Part shown: positions 7,644-14,970 of the stretch, piece after piece
Position numbering within the stretch: the stretch's first letter is position 1
Layout: each line of letters opens with the position of its first letter
Source of the DNA: Methanopyrus sp. SNP6
GTDB lineage: Archaea > JAADCQ01 > Methanopyri > Methanopyrales > Methanopyraceae
DNA length: 64,000 nucleotides
Direction: 5' to 3'
Assembly: GCF_002201895.1 (NCBI RefSeq)
Contig: NZ_CP019436.1
Coordinates: 385,456 to 449,455 of the forward strand
Program-made: the position numbers and the translations under genes
The notes under the pieces: generated by a model
Told to the model about the DNA's origin: nothing
The model's input: only the letters and a program-made list of their open reading frames with translations
Database searches by the model: none

Positions 7644-9188
7644 GAGGTCGTGGGAATTCATCACGGGCACGACGCAGGTGCCGCCCTGATCCGAGACGGG
7701 GAGATCGTGGCGGCGGCTAATGAAGAGCGATTCTCCCGTAAAAAGTTCCACCGTGGGTTTCCGGAGCGATCTCTCCAGTTCGTCCTCGAGCGAAGTGATG
7801 GCGTCGACGTCCTCGCGGTGGCAGGACTGTACCGAAAACGCAAGGATTTGGAGCGAGTGCGGAACATTGCCGAGGAGCTAGAGGTGCCCGTATACTTGGT
7901 TGAGCACCACACCGCACACGCGGCTTCAGCTTATTATACCTCCGGGTTTAACCGATGCCTGACGATCACGGTCGACGCGGCCGGTGACGGACTCTCCTCC
8001 ACGGTCTGGGTCTGCGAGCGCGGGGAGATGCACCGGATCGCGACGGAGCCGTACTACGACTCCTTGGGCGACTTCTACGCCAACGTGACCGAACTATTGG
8101 GATTCGAGCCGATGAAGGACGAGGGTAAGGTCATGTGCCTAGCCGCCTACGCCGAGCCGGATCTGAAATCCGTAGAGTGGATCAGGCGAGAAGTCATCGA
8201 CGTCGAGGAGGGAAACATTGTCAACCGCCTCGGTGCGATCTCGGGAGAGGCCGTGCGCCGCCTCAAAAGGTCGAAGCTCGCCAGAATGGGGCGAGAACGC
8301 GCCGCCGCCGTGGCTCAGGAGGCGTTGGAAGAGCTACTACTGGAGTACTTCGGATACTACGTGAACGAGTACGGAGAGAACCGTGTAGCCTACGCGGGCG
8401 GTGTGGCCGCGAACGTCGTGGCTAACATGAGGTTACGGGAGAGGCTCGATCTTGACCTTTTCGTGCACCCGAACATGGGCGACGGCGGTCTCGCAGTCGG
8501 AGCGGCGCTATGGGCGTGGGCGGAAGAGGAACTCGCCCATGGACGAAAACCAGAACCACGGCGTTTGGAGAACGTGTACTTCGGACCCCAATACGATGGG
8601 AAGGAAGTGCGTAAGGCCCTGGAAGAGCGGAGCATGACGGACAGGGCGGAGTACGTGGGAAACGACCCCGACGCCATCGTCCGCGAGCTGCTGGAGGGTA
8701 AGACCGTAGCGTTTTTCCACGGTCGTATGGAGTACGGCCCCAGGGCGCTCGGAGCCAGGAGTATTCTCGCCGACCCGCGGGATCGGGACGTGGTGCACAA
8801 GCTCAACCGCGATCTGGGACGGGAGTCGTTTCAGCCCTTCGCACCGACAATCCTGTACGAGGACGCTCCGGAGTACCTAAGGAAGCCCTGTGAGTCACCG
8901 TTCATGACCCTAGCATTTCGCGCCACGGACACGTTCCGCAGGGAGGCCCCCGCGGTGGTTCACGTCGACGGAACCACACGTCCACAGACCCTCCAGGACG
9001 AACTGCCGTTCTACCGTGAGGTAATCGAAACGTTCCGAGAGGAGACCGGGTTAGGAGCCGTTCTGAATACCAGCTTCAATCCACATGGTGAGCCCATCGT
9101 GTGTTCGCCGAGAGACGCTCTCGAGGCGTTCGAGCACGGTGTCGCGGACGTCCTATGGATCGAGGGGTATATGATCGAGCGGGGGTGA
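7641..9188 (+). CDS. NodU/CmcH/TobZ-family carbamoyltransferase
   Basis: 515 aa starting at GTG 7641 with 'VEVVGIHHGHDAGAALI'. Longer upstream extensions in this frame read through the PRC-barrel gene and look non-native. Early motifs 'HDAGAAL', 'NEERFSRKKFHRGFP' and 'HHTAHAASAYYTSGF' belong to the ASKHA/YgjD-like domain. 'GGVAANVVANMRL' and 'HPNMGDGGLAVGAAL' are also typical, and the C-terminal part has 'GRMEYGPRALGARSILADPR' and 'LNTSFNPHGEPIV' of the YrdC-like carbamoyltransferase domain. The family transfers a carbamoyl group from carbamoyl phosphate through carbamoyl-adenylate to hydroxyl groups of sugars or antibiotics. The acceptor in this methanogen is unknown. The next gene starts 5 bp after the stop. 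Confidence 0.9.
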   Translation: MEVVGIHHGHDAGAALIRDGEIVAAANEERFSRKKFHRGFPERSLQFVLERSDGVDVLAVAGLYRKRKDLERVRNIAEELEVPVYLVEHHTAHAASAYYTSGFNRCLTITVDAAGDGLSSTVWVCERGEMHRIATEPYYDSLGDFYANVTELLGFEPMKDEGKVMCLAAYAEPDLKSVEWIRREVIDVEEGNIVNRLGAISGEAVRRLKRSKLARMGRERAAAVAQEALEELLLEYFGYYVNEYGENRVAYAGGVAANVVANMRLRERLDLDLFVHPNMGDGGLAVGAALWAWAEEELAHGRKPEPRRLENVYFGPQYDGKEVRKALEERSMTDRAEYVGNDPDAIVRELLEGKTVAFFHGRMEYGPRALGARSILADPRDRDVVHKLNRDLGRESFQPFAPTILYEDAPEYLRKPCESPFMTLAFRATDTFRREAPAVVHVDGTTRPQTLQDELPFYREVIETFREETGLGAVLNTSFNPHGEPIVCSPRDALEAFEHGVADVLWIEGYMIERG

Positions 9189-9192
9189 GCCA

Positions 9193-9900
9193 GTGCCTCG
9201 GCCGAAGGTCCTGTACAATGTTGGGATGACGGCGGACGGGAAAGTCGTGACCACCGCCGGTGATTCGAGGATCTCGGGCGAAGAGGATCTCAGAGAGGTT
9301 CACAAGTTGAGGGCCGAACACGACGCGGTGGCCGTTGGAATCAACACGGTGCGGAAGGACGACCCAATGCTGAACGTGAGGTTGGTGAAGGGAGAGGACC
9401 CCATTCGAGTTGTGTTCGACACCGAGTGCTCAATTCCGCTCGGCTGTCGTCTAGTTCGCACCGCTCGGGATATCCCCACGGTCGTACTATGTGCCGAAGC
9501 AGACCCGAATCGTGTCGAGAAGCTCGAAAAAAGAGGTGTAAGGGTGGAGGAGGTCGGTACCTGTGAGGACGGCGTCAACGTGGAGCTCGGACTGGAGCGG
9601 CTCTACGATATGGGAGTACGAACCCTGCTACTCGAAGGTGGACCCACGCTGGCTTGGTCCTTCTTGAAGCGCGGCCTGATCGACGAGTTCCGTGTGGCCG
9701 TGGCTCCAGTGCTCGTGGGCGGATCCGACGCGTTGACGCCCATAGAAGGTGAGGGGTTCCCGCGCGTCGATCTCGGAGTGGGCCTGGAATTAAAACGAGT
9801 GGAGCGAGTGGGGCGCGACGTGGTACTCTGGTACGAAGTTTCCGGATCCGCCGCTGACCTGGCCTCCGAACACGAGGAAGCCAGGGGGAGATCATCATGA
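9193..9900 (+). CDS. arfC: 2,5-diamino-6-ribosylamino-pyrimidinone 5'-phosphate reductase (RibD C-terminal type)
   Basis: 235 aa with GTG start at 9193, preceded by GGGGGTGAG. Opening motif 'YNVGMTADGKVVT', then 'DAVAVGINTVRKDDPMLNVR' and 'LLLEGGPTLAWSFLKRGLIDEF' are the conserved blocks of the archaeal/fungal standalone RibD-C reductase (MJ0671-like). The enzyme reduces the ribosyl side chain of the GTP-derived pyrimidine intermediate in riboflavin and F420 (Fo) biosynthesis using NAD(P)H. Length is standard. It overlaps the zinc-ribbon gene by the 4-bp ATGA, so translation is likely coupled. Confidence 0.92.
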   Translation: MPRPKVLYNVGMTADGKVVTTAGDSRISGEEDLREVHKLRAEHDAVAVGINTVRKDDPMLNVRLVKGEDPIRVVFDTECSIPLGCRLVRTARDIPTVVLCAEADPNRVEKLEKRGVRVEEVGTCEDGVNVELGLERLYDMGVRTLLLEGGPTLAWSFLKRGLIDEFRVAVAPVLVGGSDALTPIEGEGFPRVDLGVGLELKRVERVGRDVVLWYEVSGSAADLASEHEEARGRSS

Positions 9901-10253
9901 GGTGTCCGGAGTGCGGAACCGAGATGCGGTCGGAGCTACGGGACGACGGGGTGGAACTCCTCAAGTGTCCCGAGTGCGGCAAGGAGATCAAGCGTGTCCC
10001 GTCGTACCGAGAGTTCGGTCTGAAACGTCCGAACTTCTTCGAGATGACGGTACCGGAGTGGGACGAGGAAGTACTCGGGAAGGAGGTCGTGGCGGTCGTC
10101 AAGTACCGTTCTCCGGACGGTTACCGCCGCCGTAAGATCAGGGGCAAGGCGGTGCGCATCGACAACCGGGGTAACCTGGTAATCCGCCGGGATAACGGTT
10201 TCGAGGTCTCCCTGTACCCACAGGTGGTCGAGAACATCAAGGTACTGGAGTGA
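9897..10253 (+). CDS. Zinc-ribbon protein of unknown function
   Basis: 118 aa. Two CPxCG knuckles ('MRCPECG' at residues 3-6 and 'KCPECGKEI' near residue 26) form a zinc ribbon. The remaining ~80 residues are basic and beta-rich, with 'EVVAVVKYRSPDGYRRRKIRGKAV' and 'NLVIRRDNGFEVSLYPQ', reminiscent of a small SH3/OB-like nucleic-acid-binding fold. I do not recognise a named family. The start ATG overlaps the TGA of the riboflavin-pathway reductase gene, which suggests one transcript but does not show the function. Confidence 0.75.
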   Translation: MRCPECGTEMRSELRDDGVELLKCPECGKEIKRVPSYREFGLKRPNFFEMTVPEWDEEVLGKEVVAVVKYRSPDGYRRRKIRGKAVRIDNRGNLVIRRDNGFEVSLYPQVVENIKVLE

Positions 10254-10353
10254 GTCGGCTCCCGCCGGTCAGGTCATCGACCGTAACGGTCTCCCTGATC
10301 CCCACCGGAGATCCCATCCTCATCCCACCGAGAGGCACACGGTGCGGTGCAGG

Positions 10354-10360
10354 TATTAAA
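10354..10360 (+). promoter_or_regulatory. TATA-like box of the BPL_N gene
   Basis: TATTAAA lies 48 bp upstream of the ATG at 10408 inside GC-rich intergenic DNA. An archaeal start site about 25 bp downstream would leave a short leader that includes the GGGGGTGA ribosome site just before the ATG. Confidence 0.5.
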
Positions 10361-10407
10361 CTGATCTCGAGCCGACGAGTGGCAGGCGGTTCGACGGGGG
10401 TGAACCG

Positions 10408-11592
10408 ATGCTGGCGGTGGTCGCGATCATAACTTCACTGGCCATCATGACGGGTCCGGTTTACGCGGAAGTTCACGTGCTCACTTGGGCCGGTGACGGA
10501 GCCGACTCCACCTGCGTCGCCAAAACCAAAAAAATAGTGGATTGGTGGAACACGTACAGGGCGACCGGTCCAGATACCACCATCGTCTGGCACTACACCA
10601 AAAACAAGGATCGTTGGAGGACAGTCTTGGAAACGGGTAACGATCCGCTCACCGGAGCTAGAATAAGCGTGGTGTACGTCCCAGGAGGTTGGCACCCCGA
10701 GCGTTACTGGAACTTCGATTGGGTTCGAGCCCTCTACCACGCGCAGATCGACCTGGGCATCGGATACGTCGGCATCTGCGCGGGCGCATACCTGCACGCG
10801 GGTGACGTCGCGTATTCCACCAACGGACCGGGACACGGCGACGTACTGCAGGATGGGGTCACGGTGATCGACGGTATGAACGGGCCCGACAGGATCTGTC
10901 GCGTACTGATACTACCGGGCAACCCGCTGACCCCGGAATGGACGTGGGGTAACGTGTTCACGTACAAGTACTGGAACGGGCCGGGATTCGGGCCGGAACC
11001 GGGTCTCGAGTTCAACACTTCGTACAAGTGCTGGGTGAAGATCACGAACATCGAAGGCCGTGAGGTGATGATTAAGATCTGGCCGGTGGGAGAGTACGTC
11101 GACACGTGCAAGGGTTGGGCGATAGTCGCCGGACAGTACTTCGTCAAGGAGGGCAACAAGTGGGTACCACGCGGCCGGTTCGTACTCTTCGGACCGCACC
11201 CGGAACTGACGTCGAGAACGGGAGCCCATGCACTGCTGGCCAAGGCCATCCTGTGGGCGGCGGGAGCCAAAGTACCGATGGAACCTAACCCGTCGCCAGT
11301 CGTTCAGGTGATACCGAAGGGAACGATCCCGAAGACACTGGTAGCGGCCGTCGTGTCGACAGTACTGACCTTCGCGCTCCCGGATGACGTCAAGGAGGAA
11401 CTGTTCGAGGCGTCGGACCCGTCCATCCAGGAGATATTCAAAACCATTTCAAACGTGATCCGTGACGAGCTAGGGCTCAAAGTACCTCCTGAGGATCTAC
11501 TGACGGCAACGGTGGCGACAGTCGTGGTCTACGTCATCGAGGCGCTGATCGAGTGGCTGTTCGGAACGGCACCCGTTCCGGCCTCCGCATAA
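10408..11592 (+). CDS. Secreted BPL_N (class I amidotransferase-like) protein with C-terminal hydrophobic anchor
   Basis: 394 aa, ATG with GGGGGTGA 5 bases upstream. Residues 1-20 form a signal peptide (hydrophobic stretch ending 'GPVYAE'). The rest follows the biotin-protein-ligase N-terminal (BPL_N) fold: 'VVYVPGGWH' near 90, a nucleophile elbow 'GYVGICAGAYLHAG' with a cysteine near residue 120, and a C-terminal 'RFVLFGPHPE' carrying the likely catalytic His and Glu. Tryptophan and aromatic content is high. After residue ~300 come two hydrophobic segments ('TLVAAVVSTVLTFAL' and 'TVATVVVYVIEALIEWLF'). An exported amidotransferase-like enzyme with intact Cys-His-Glu is unusual, and its substrate is unknown. 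It is monocistronic. Confidence 0.8.
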   Translation: MLAVVAIITSLAIMTGPVYAEVHVLTWAGDGADSTCVAKTKKIVDWWNTYRATGPDTTIVWHYTKNKDRWRTVLETGNDPLTGARISVVYVPGGWHPERYWNFDWVRALYHAQIDLGIGYVGICAGAYLHAGDVAYSTNGPGHGDVLQDGVTVIDGMNGPDRICRVLILPGNPLTPEWTWGNVFTYKYWNGPGFGPEPGLEFNTSYKCWVKITNIEGREVMIKIWPVGEYVDTCKGWAIVAGQYFVKEGNKWVPRGRFVLFGPHPELTSRTGAHALLAKAILWAAGAKVPMEPNPSPVVQVIPKGTIPKTLVAAVVSTVLTFALPDDVKEELFEASDPSIQEIFKTISNVIRDELGLKVPPEDLLTATVATVVVYVIEALIEWLFGTAPVPASA

Positions 11593-11639
11593 CCTCTTCG
11601 CCAGTGTTTTGTTATGAATTCGATAACGATGCATGGGGT

Positions 11640-11718
11640 TGGTAGCGGGGCCGGGATTTGAACCCGGGACCTCCGGGTTATGAGCCCGGCGGGATGGACC
11701 TGGCTACCCCGCCCCGCT
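11640..11718 (-). tRNA. Initiator tRNA-Met (CAT), CCA encoded, C at position 8
   Basis: On the minus strand the gene starts AGCGGGG and ends CCCCGCT-A-CCA, giving a perfect 7-bp acceptor stem with the A1-U72 pair diagnostic of archaeal initiator tRNA. The anticodon stem CCGGG/CCCGG encloses loop CTCATAA with anticodon CAT (11682-11680), and the T-arm is CCGGG-TTCAAAT-CCCGG. Position 8, almost always T, is C. C8 in tRNA genes, corrected by C-to-U editing, is known for M. kandleri. The 3' CCA is genome-encoded. Confidence 0.96.
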
Positions 11719-11745
11719 GCCTTCCACCAATCCCACACCCGGGGG

Positions 11746-11758
11746 ATTATATGAATTT
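11746..11758 (-). promoter_or_regulatory. TATA box of the initiator tRNA gene
   Basis: On the minus strand the sequence AAATTCATATAAT sits about 30-35 bp upstream of the mature tRNA 5' end, the expected position for an archaeal TATA element. The surrounding DNA is GC-rich, so the element stands out. Confidence 0.6.
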
Positions 11759-11805
11759 TTCGTGCTCCGAACTCTCTCGACACCACCCGAGCGGGGAGGA
11801 CGAGC

Positions 11806-12390
11806 ATGGGGCTGTACTTGGGGGTTGAGGGCGTTGACGGTGTCGGCAAGTCATCCGTGGTGAACCTAGCCGCGGAATTCCTCGAGATCCACGGGCTTGA
11901 GGTCACCACCGTGAGGGAGCCTTCCACCGACATCGGACGAGAGGCCTTGGAGTGGGACGACCCCCACCTCCAAGCCCTGGCCTTCACACTCGATCGCATG
12001 CTCACACTGAAACGACTGGACTTCGAGGCCGTCGACGTCGTCCTGTCCGACCGCACATTCCTCAGTACACTCGCCTACCAGTCCGCACTAGGCGCCGACA
12101 TCCGGTGGCTGCTGGAACTCCAACGTCCAGTCCCCAAGCCCGACGTCGTGTACGTCATCGATCGAGAACCGCTGACGGAAGACGCGACGTTTGAGAAGGA
12201 ATTCCTAGAGCGCGTACGGAATCGCTACCGGGAAGCGGCACGACTTGTCGAGGAAGAGTTCGACGTCGAAATCAAATGGATCGGAGCGGAAGGTATGGAC
12301 AAAGAAGAGATTGCCGAACTGATCGTGGCCGACGCACGCCGGAGACTGGACGACCCGCTCGGGATTCCGGACGATCTCCTCGAGGGGTGA
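11806..12390 (+). CDS. tmk: Thymidylate kinase
   Basis: 194 aa. P-loop 'EGVDGVGKSS' at residues 8-17, 'VREPST' (DR/EP motif), 'FTLDRMLTLK' and 'DVVLSDRTFLSTLAYQ' (DRY-like motif) identify dTMP kinase, which forms dTDP for DNA synthesis. GGGGAGGA precedes the ATG. The protein is slightly shorter than bacterial Tmk, as is common in archaea. It ends 6 bp before hjc, so nucleotide supply and recombination repair genes form a small operon. Confidence 0.9.
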   Translation: MGLYLGVEGVDGVGKSSVVNLAAEFLEIHGLEVTTVREPSTDIGREALEWDDPHLQALAFTLDRMLTLKRLDFEAVDVVLSDRTFLSTLAYQSALGADIRWLLELQRPVPKPDVVYVIDREPLTEDATFEKEFLERVRNRYREAARLVEEEFDVEIKWIGAEGMDKEEIAELIVADARRRLDDPLGIPDDLLEG

Positions 12391-12396
12391 CGTACG

Positions 12397-12813
12397 GTGA
12401 GTTACCAACGCGGCGCCGACTTCGAGCGTCAACTGGTGCGCTACCTTCGAGAGCACGGAGGCGAGGCCGTCAGAGTGGCCGGATCCGGGGGATACGTCGA
12501 CGTAGTAGGTTACGCGCCGGCGATGGGACACGTGGCCATCGAGTGCAAAGTCCGCCGCGACGACAGGTTATACGTAAGAAGAGAGGAGATCGAAGGCCTG
12601 ACGGAGTTCGCGGAACGGTTCCGTGCTGAACCGATGATAGCCTGGAAGCCACCACACGTCCGGACGGGCCTCACGCTCAACGCCGTCCTCTTCCCACCCG
12701 ATCTGATGGAAGAACGCGAGAGAACGTACGTTATCGACCTGAAAACGGCCCTCGAGGAGGGGATCGACGTCATCTGTCTCGTCACCCGCCCTTTAGACAG
12801 CTATCGAAAGTGA
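12397..12813 (+). CDS. hjc: Holliday junction resolvase Hjc
   Basis: 138 aa with GTG start. 'RGADFERQLVRYLREHGGEAVRVAGSG' at the N-terminus, the catalytic Asp in 'YVDVVG', and the ExK motif in 'VAIECKVRR' give the archaeal Hjc nuclease core. 'YVRREEIEGLTEFAERF' and 'AEPMIAWK' also match the family. It acts as a dimer that cuts four-way DNA junctions in recombination. The last 32 bp overlap the 3' end of asnB on the opposite strand (tail to tail). Confidence 0.92.
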   Translation: MSYQRGADFERQLVRYLREHGGEAVRVAGSGGYVDVVGYAPAMGHVAIECKVRRDDRLYVRREEIEGLTEFAERFRAEPMIAWKPPHVRTGLTLNAVLFPPDLMEERERTYVIDLKTALEEGIDVICLVTRPLDSYRK

Positions 12814-14347
12814 GCACCCGTTCCTCCAAGAAGTCCGAAACCTCCGGATCTACACCCAACCTCGCACACTCCTTCTCCACATCCTCGACGGACGGCGCCT
12901 TCCACGGGAACCCGAGGTACTTACCAACCAACCGTAGGAACAATTCCTTGTGACTACGGTACCCGAGACGCTTAGCCACCGCCCGCTTAATACCAAGCTC
13001 CCGCACGAGCTTGTCCAACATCTTGGAAGTCAACGACCCGTACTGGGTCGCGCGTTTCCGCCTCTCCACCACGAACTCCGGGAGTCCGAGCTCGGCCGCG
13101 ACTCGCCTCAAGGCGCGCTTGCGCAGATCGTCCTCGGGCCCGGAAACGTTTTCCCTGGGGTCTATATCCAAACCCACCCTGACCACGTCCAAGTCGAGGT
13201 ACGGAACCCGAAGCTCGACCGAACTGTACATCGCGGCCTTATCATCCCGCTCCAGGTTCACGGCGTGTATAGACGCCACGTCCTTCCAGAGTTCCCACGA
13301 GAACCTGTCCCAATCGCCACAATACCGAAGATGCCGGTGGTAACCCCCTAGTAGCTCGTCCGCCCCTTGGCCCGAGAGAACCACCCGGATCCCGTCGTCG
13401 GACGCAGCCCCGGCGCAGGCCAAGATCGGGATTCCAACTTCCACCTTCATCGGGTTCCAAGTTTCGACGGCGTAGACCGTGGAGACCACGTACCGCTCGA
13501 ACCCGTCCTCTAGAGATACCGGGACGAACGACCATCCCATCTCGTCGCATAACCGTTCCGCGACCTCCACGTCATCCGAACCCTCGAACCCAGCCACGTA
13601 GCACCTGACATCCACGTGCTCGGACGCCAATCTCGCCACAGTCGAGCTGTCCACACCACCGGACAATACCACCCCCACGCGCTCCGTCTCCATCACGCGC
13701 TCCCGGACGGACCGCTGAAGAACCTTCAACAGGTCTTTCCAGGAGCTTTTTCCCGGTCTCGGCTTAGGGACATCGACCACGTTCCTAAGCTCGACACGAC
13801 CGTCACGGAGCACGAGAAGCGCACCCGGGGGTACCCTACGCACGTCCCGGAACCCAGCCGCCCACAAGGCCTTACGCTCTGAAGCCACGGCGGTCCCGCC
13901 TTCCGCGGACACGGAATAGTATAGAGGACGAACGCCGACTGGATCCCTCGCCGCGACCACCGTACCGTCCACGAAAGCGGCGACGAACGTGTACTCTCCA
14001 CGGAGGATACGGAGAGCCGCCGCCGCGTCTCGCACGGATCTCACGACCTCGAACACCGCCCAGGAGTCCGACGGCGCGTCCTCGACGAACCGCCGGTAGT
14101 TGTAGATCTCACCGTTCACGGCGACCGCCCGATCCTCTCCTACGATCGGCTGGATCGCAGAAGGCTCACCGCGCACCCACAGTCGAACGTGGCCTAGAAC
14201 GACATCACCCTCAGAGGGCGACTCCTCGGAGAACTCGACGTCGCCGTCCGATACCGAAGCGAAACCTCGCCCGTCGGGACCACGATGCTTTATCGCCGCA
14301 ACCATCTCGGCGACATCACCGCCGACCGTGCACGCAATACCACACAT
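12782..14347 (-). CDS. asnB: Asparagine synthetase (glutamine-hydrolysing)
   Basis: 521 aa. The mature N-terminus 'MCGIACTVGG' gives the Cys2 nucleophile of the class II glutaminase domain, with 'KHRGPDGRG' and 'VNGEIYNYR' following. The synthetase domain has the PPi-loop 'VVLSGGVDSSTVAR' near residue 226 and 'LSGQGADELLGGYHRH'. It converts aspartate, glutamine and ATP to asparagine. Length is normal for archaeal AsnB. GGAGG lies about 11 bases before the ATG. A TATA-like element centred at 14371 is so close that the mRNA could instead be nearly leaderless. Confidence 0.93.
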   Translation of the reverse strand: MCGIACTVGGDVAEMVAAIKHRGPDGRGFASVSDGDVEFSEESPSEGDVVLGHVRLWVRGEPSAIQPIVGEDRAVAVNGEIYNYRRFVEDAPSDSWAVFEVVRSVRDAAAALRILRGEYTFVAAFVDGTVVAARDPVGVRPLYYSVSAEGGTAVASERKALWAAGFRDVRRVPPGALLVLRDGRVELRNVVDVPKPRPGKSSWKDLLKVLQRSVRERVMETERVGVVLSGGVDSSTVARLASEHVDVRCYVAGFEGSDDVEVAERLCDEMGWSFVPVSLEDGFERYVVSTVYAVETWNPMKVEVGIPILACAGAASDDGIRVVLSGQGADELLGGYHRHLRYCGDWDRFSWELWKDVASIHAVNLERDDKAAMYSSVELRVPYLDLDVVRVGLDIDPRENVSGPEDDLRKRALRRVAAELGLPEFVVERRKRATQYGSLTSKMLDKLVRELGIKRAVAKRLGYRSHKELFLRLVGKYLGFPWKAPSVEDVEKECARLGVDPEVSDFLEERVLTFDSCLKGG

Positions 14348-14365
14348 ACCTCTCGACCTCCAACA

Positions 14366-14377
14366 CTTTTATATCAC
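14366..14377. promoter_or_regulatory. Possible bidirectional TATA element
   Basis: CTTTTATATCAC lies midway between the asnB start (14347) and the GTG of the exported protein (14401). At the usual 25-bp spacing a start site would fall at or next to either start codon, implying leaderless or near-leaderless transcripts in both directions. Confidence 0.35.
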
Positions 14378-14400
14378 TCCATACCGATCCCACTCTGAGG

Positions 14401-14970
14401 GTGCCGGGAACAGGCGGGGGTTATCCTGCTTTGCCGAGGGCCCCAACTTTAACGGCTTTATCCCTCGCCATACTTGCCACACTTTCAATTCCATCCCCAA
14501 CTCAAGGGAACCCACAACAGTCGCCTCAGACAGGCAACGGCGAGGAAAAGGAGGTAATATCAGGTATAGGACCGCTTAAGGCGTACTTGATGTCGTACTA
14601 CGGGAGAGACTGGCCACACTATGCTCAATGGGTACACTCCGAGATCAAGGTGGCGGACGACGTCGACGCATACAGCATTAAAGCTATTGACTTCGGGTAC
14701 AACATACTACCTGGAGTGCCGGCGAGAGGAGTCCTAGTAGCGTACGCTTCACGTGGCAGAATAGGACTATCCTTCGTAGCTGAAACCGGTGAAATTTTCA
14801 AGCTTTGTGAGATTCCAGCCATCCTACCGGAAAAAAAAAGAGGGAGAAGAGAGTGCAGATTGGATAGACTTAGATTACATCAGGAAAGAGGATGGTGTTG
14901 TTACAACACTCATAGCCTGGAGCTGTGGAGACAAATTATACCTGTTAAGGATAGACTTGAGCGGATATAA
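14401..14970 (+). CDS. Exported protein of unknown function, N-terminal part of a frameshifted gene
   Basis: This frame starts at GTG 14401 and gives 189 aa. A probable signal peptide (hydrophobic 'LTALSLAILATLSIP') is followed by a Gln/Pro-rich linker and then plausible folded sequence up to 'CEIPAILPE' near residue 145. After the run of nine A at 14831-14839 this frame turns into an arginine-rich stretch that does not look native. The natural continuation is in the +1 frame (14789-16387). Removing one A would join both parts into a single ~660-aa protein. I do not recognise the family. Composition is AT-richer than the neighbouring genes. Confidence 0.6.
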   Translation: MPGTGGGYPALPRAPTLTALSLAILATLSIPSPTQGNPQQSPQTGNGEEKEVISGIGPLKAYLMSYYGRDWPHYAQWVHSEIKVADDVDAYSIKAIDFGYNILPGVPARGVLVAYASRGRIGLSFVAETGEIFKLCEIPAILPEKKRGRRECRLDRLRLHQERGWCCYNTHSLELWRQIIPVKDRLERI

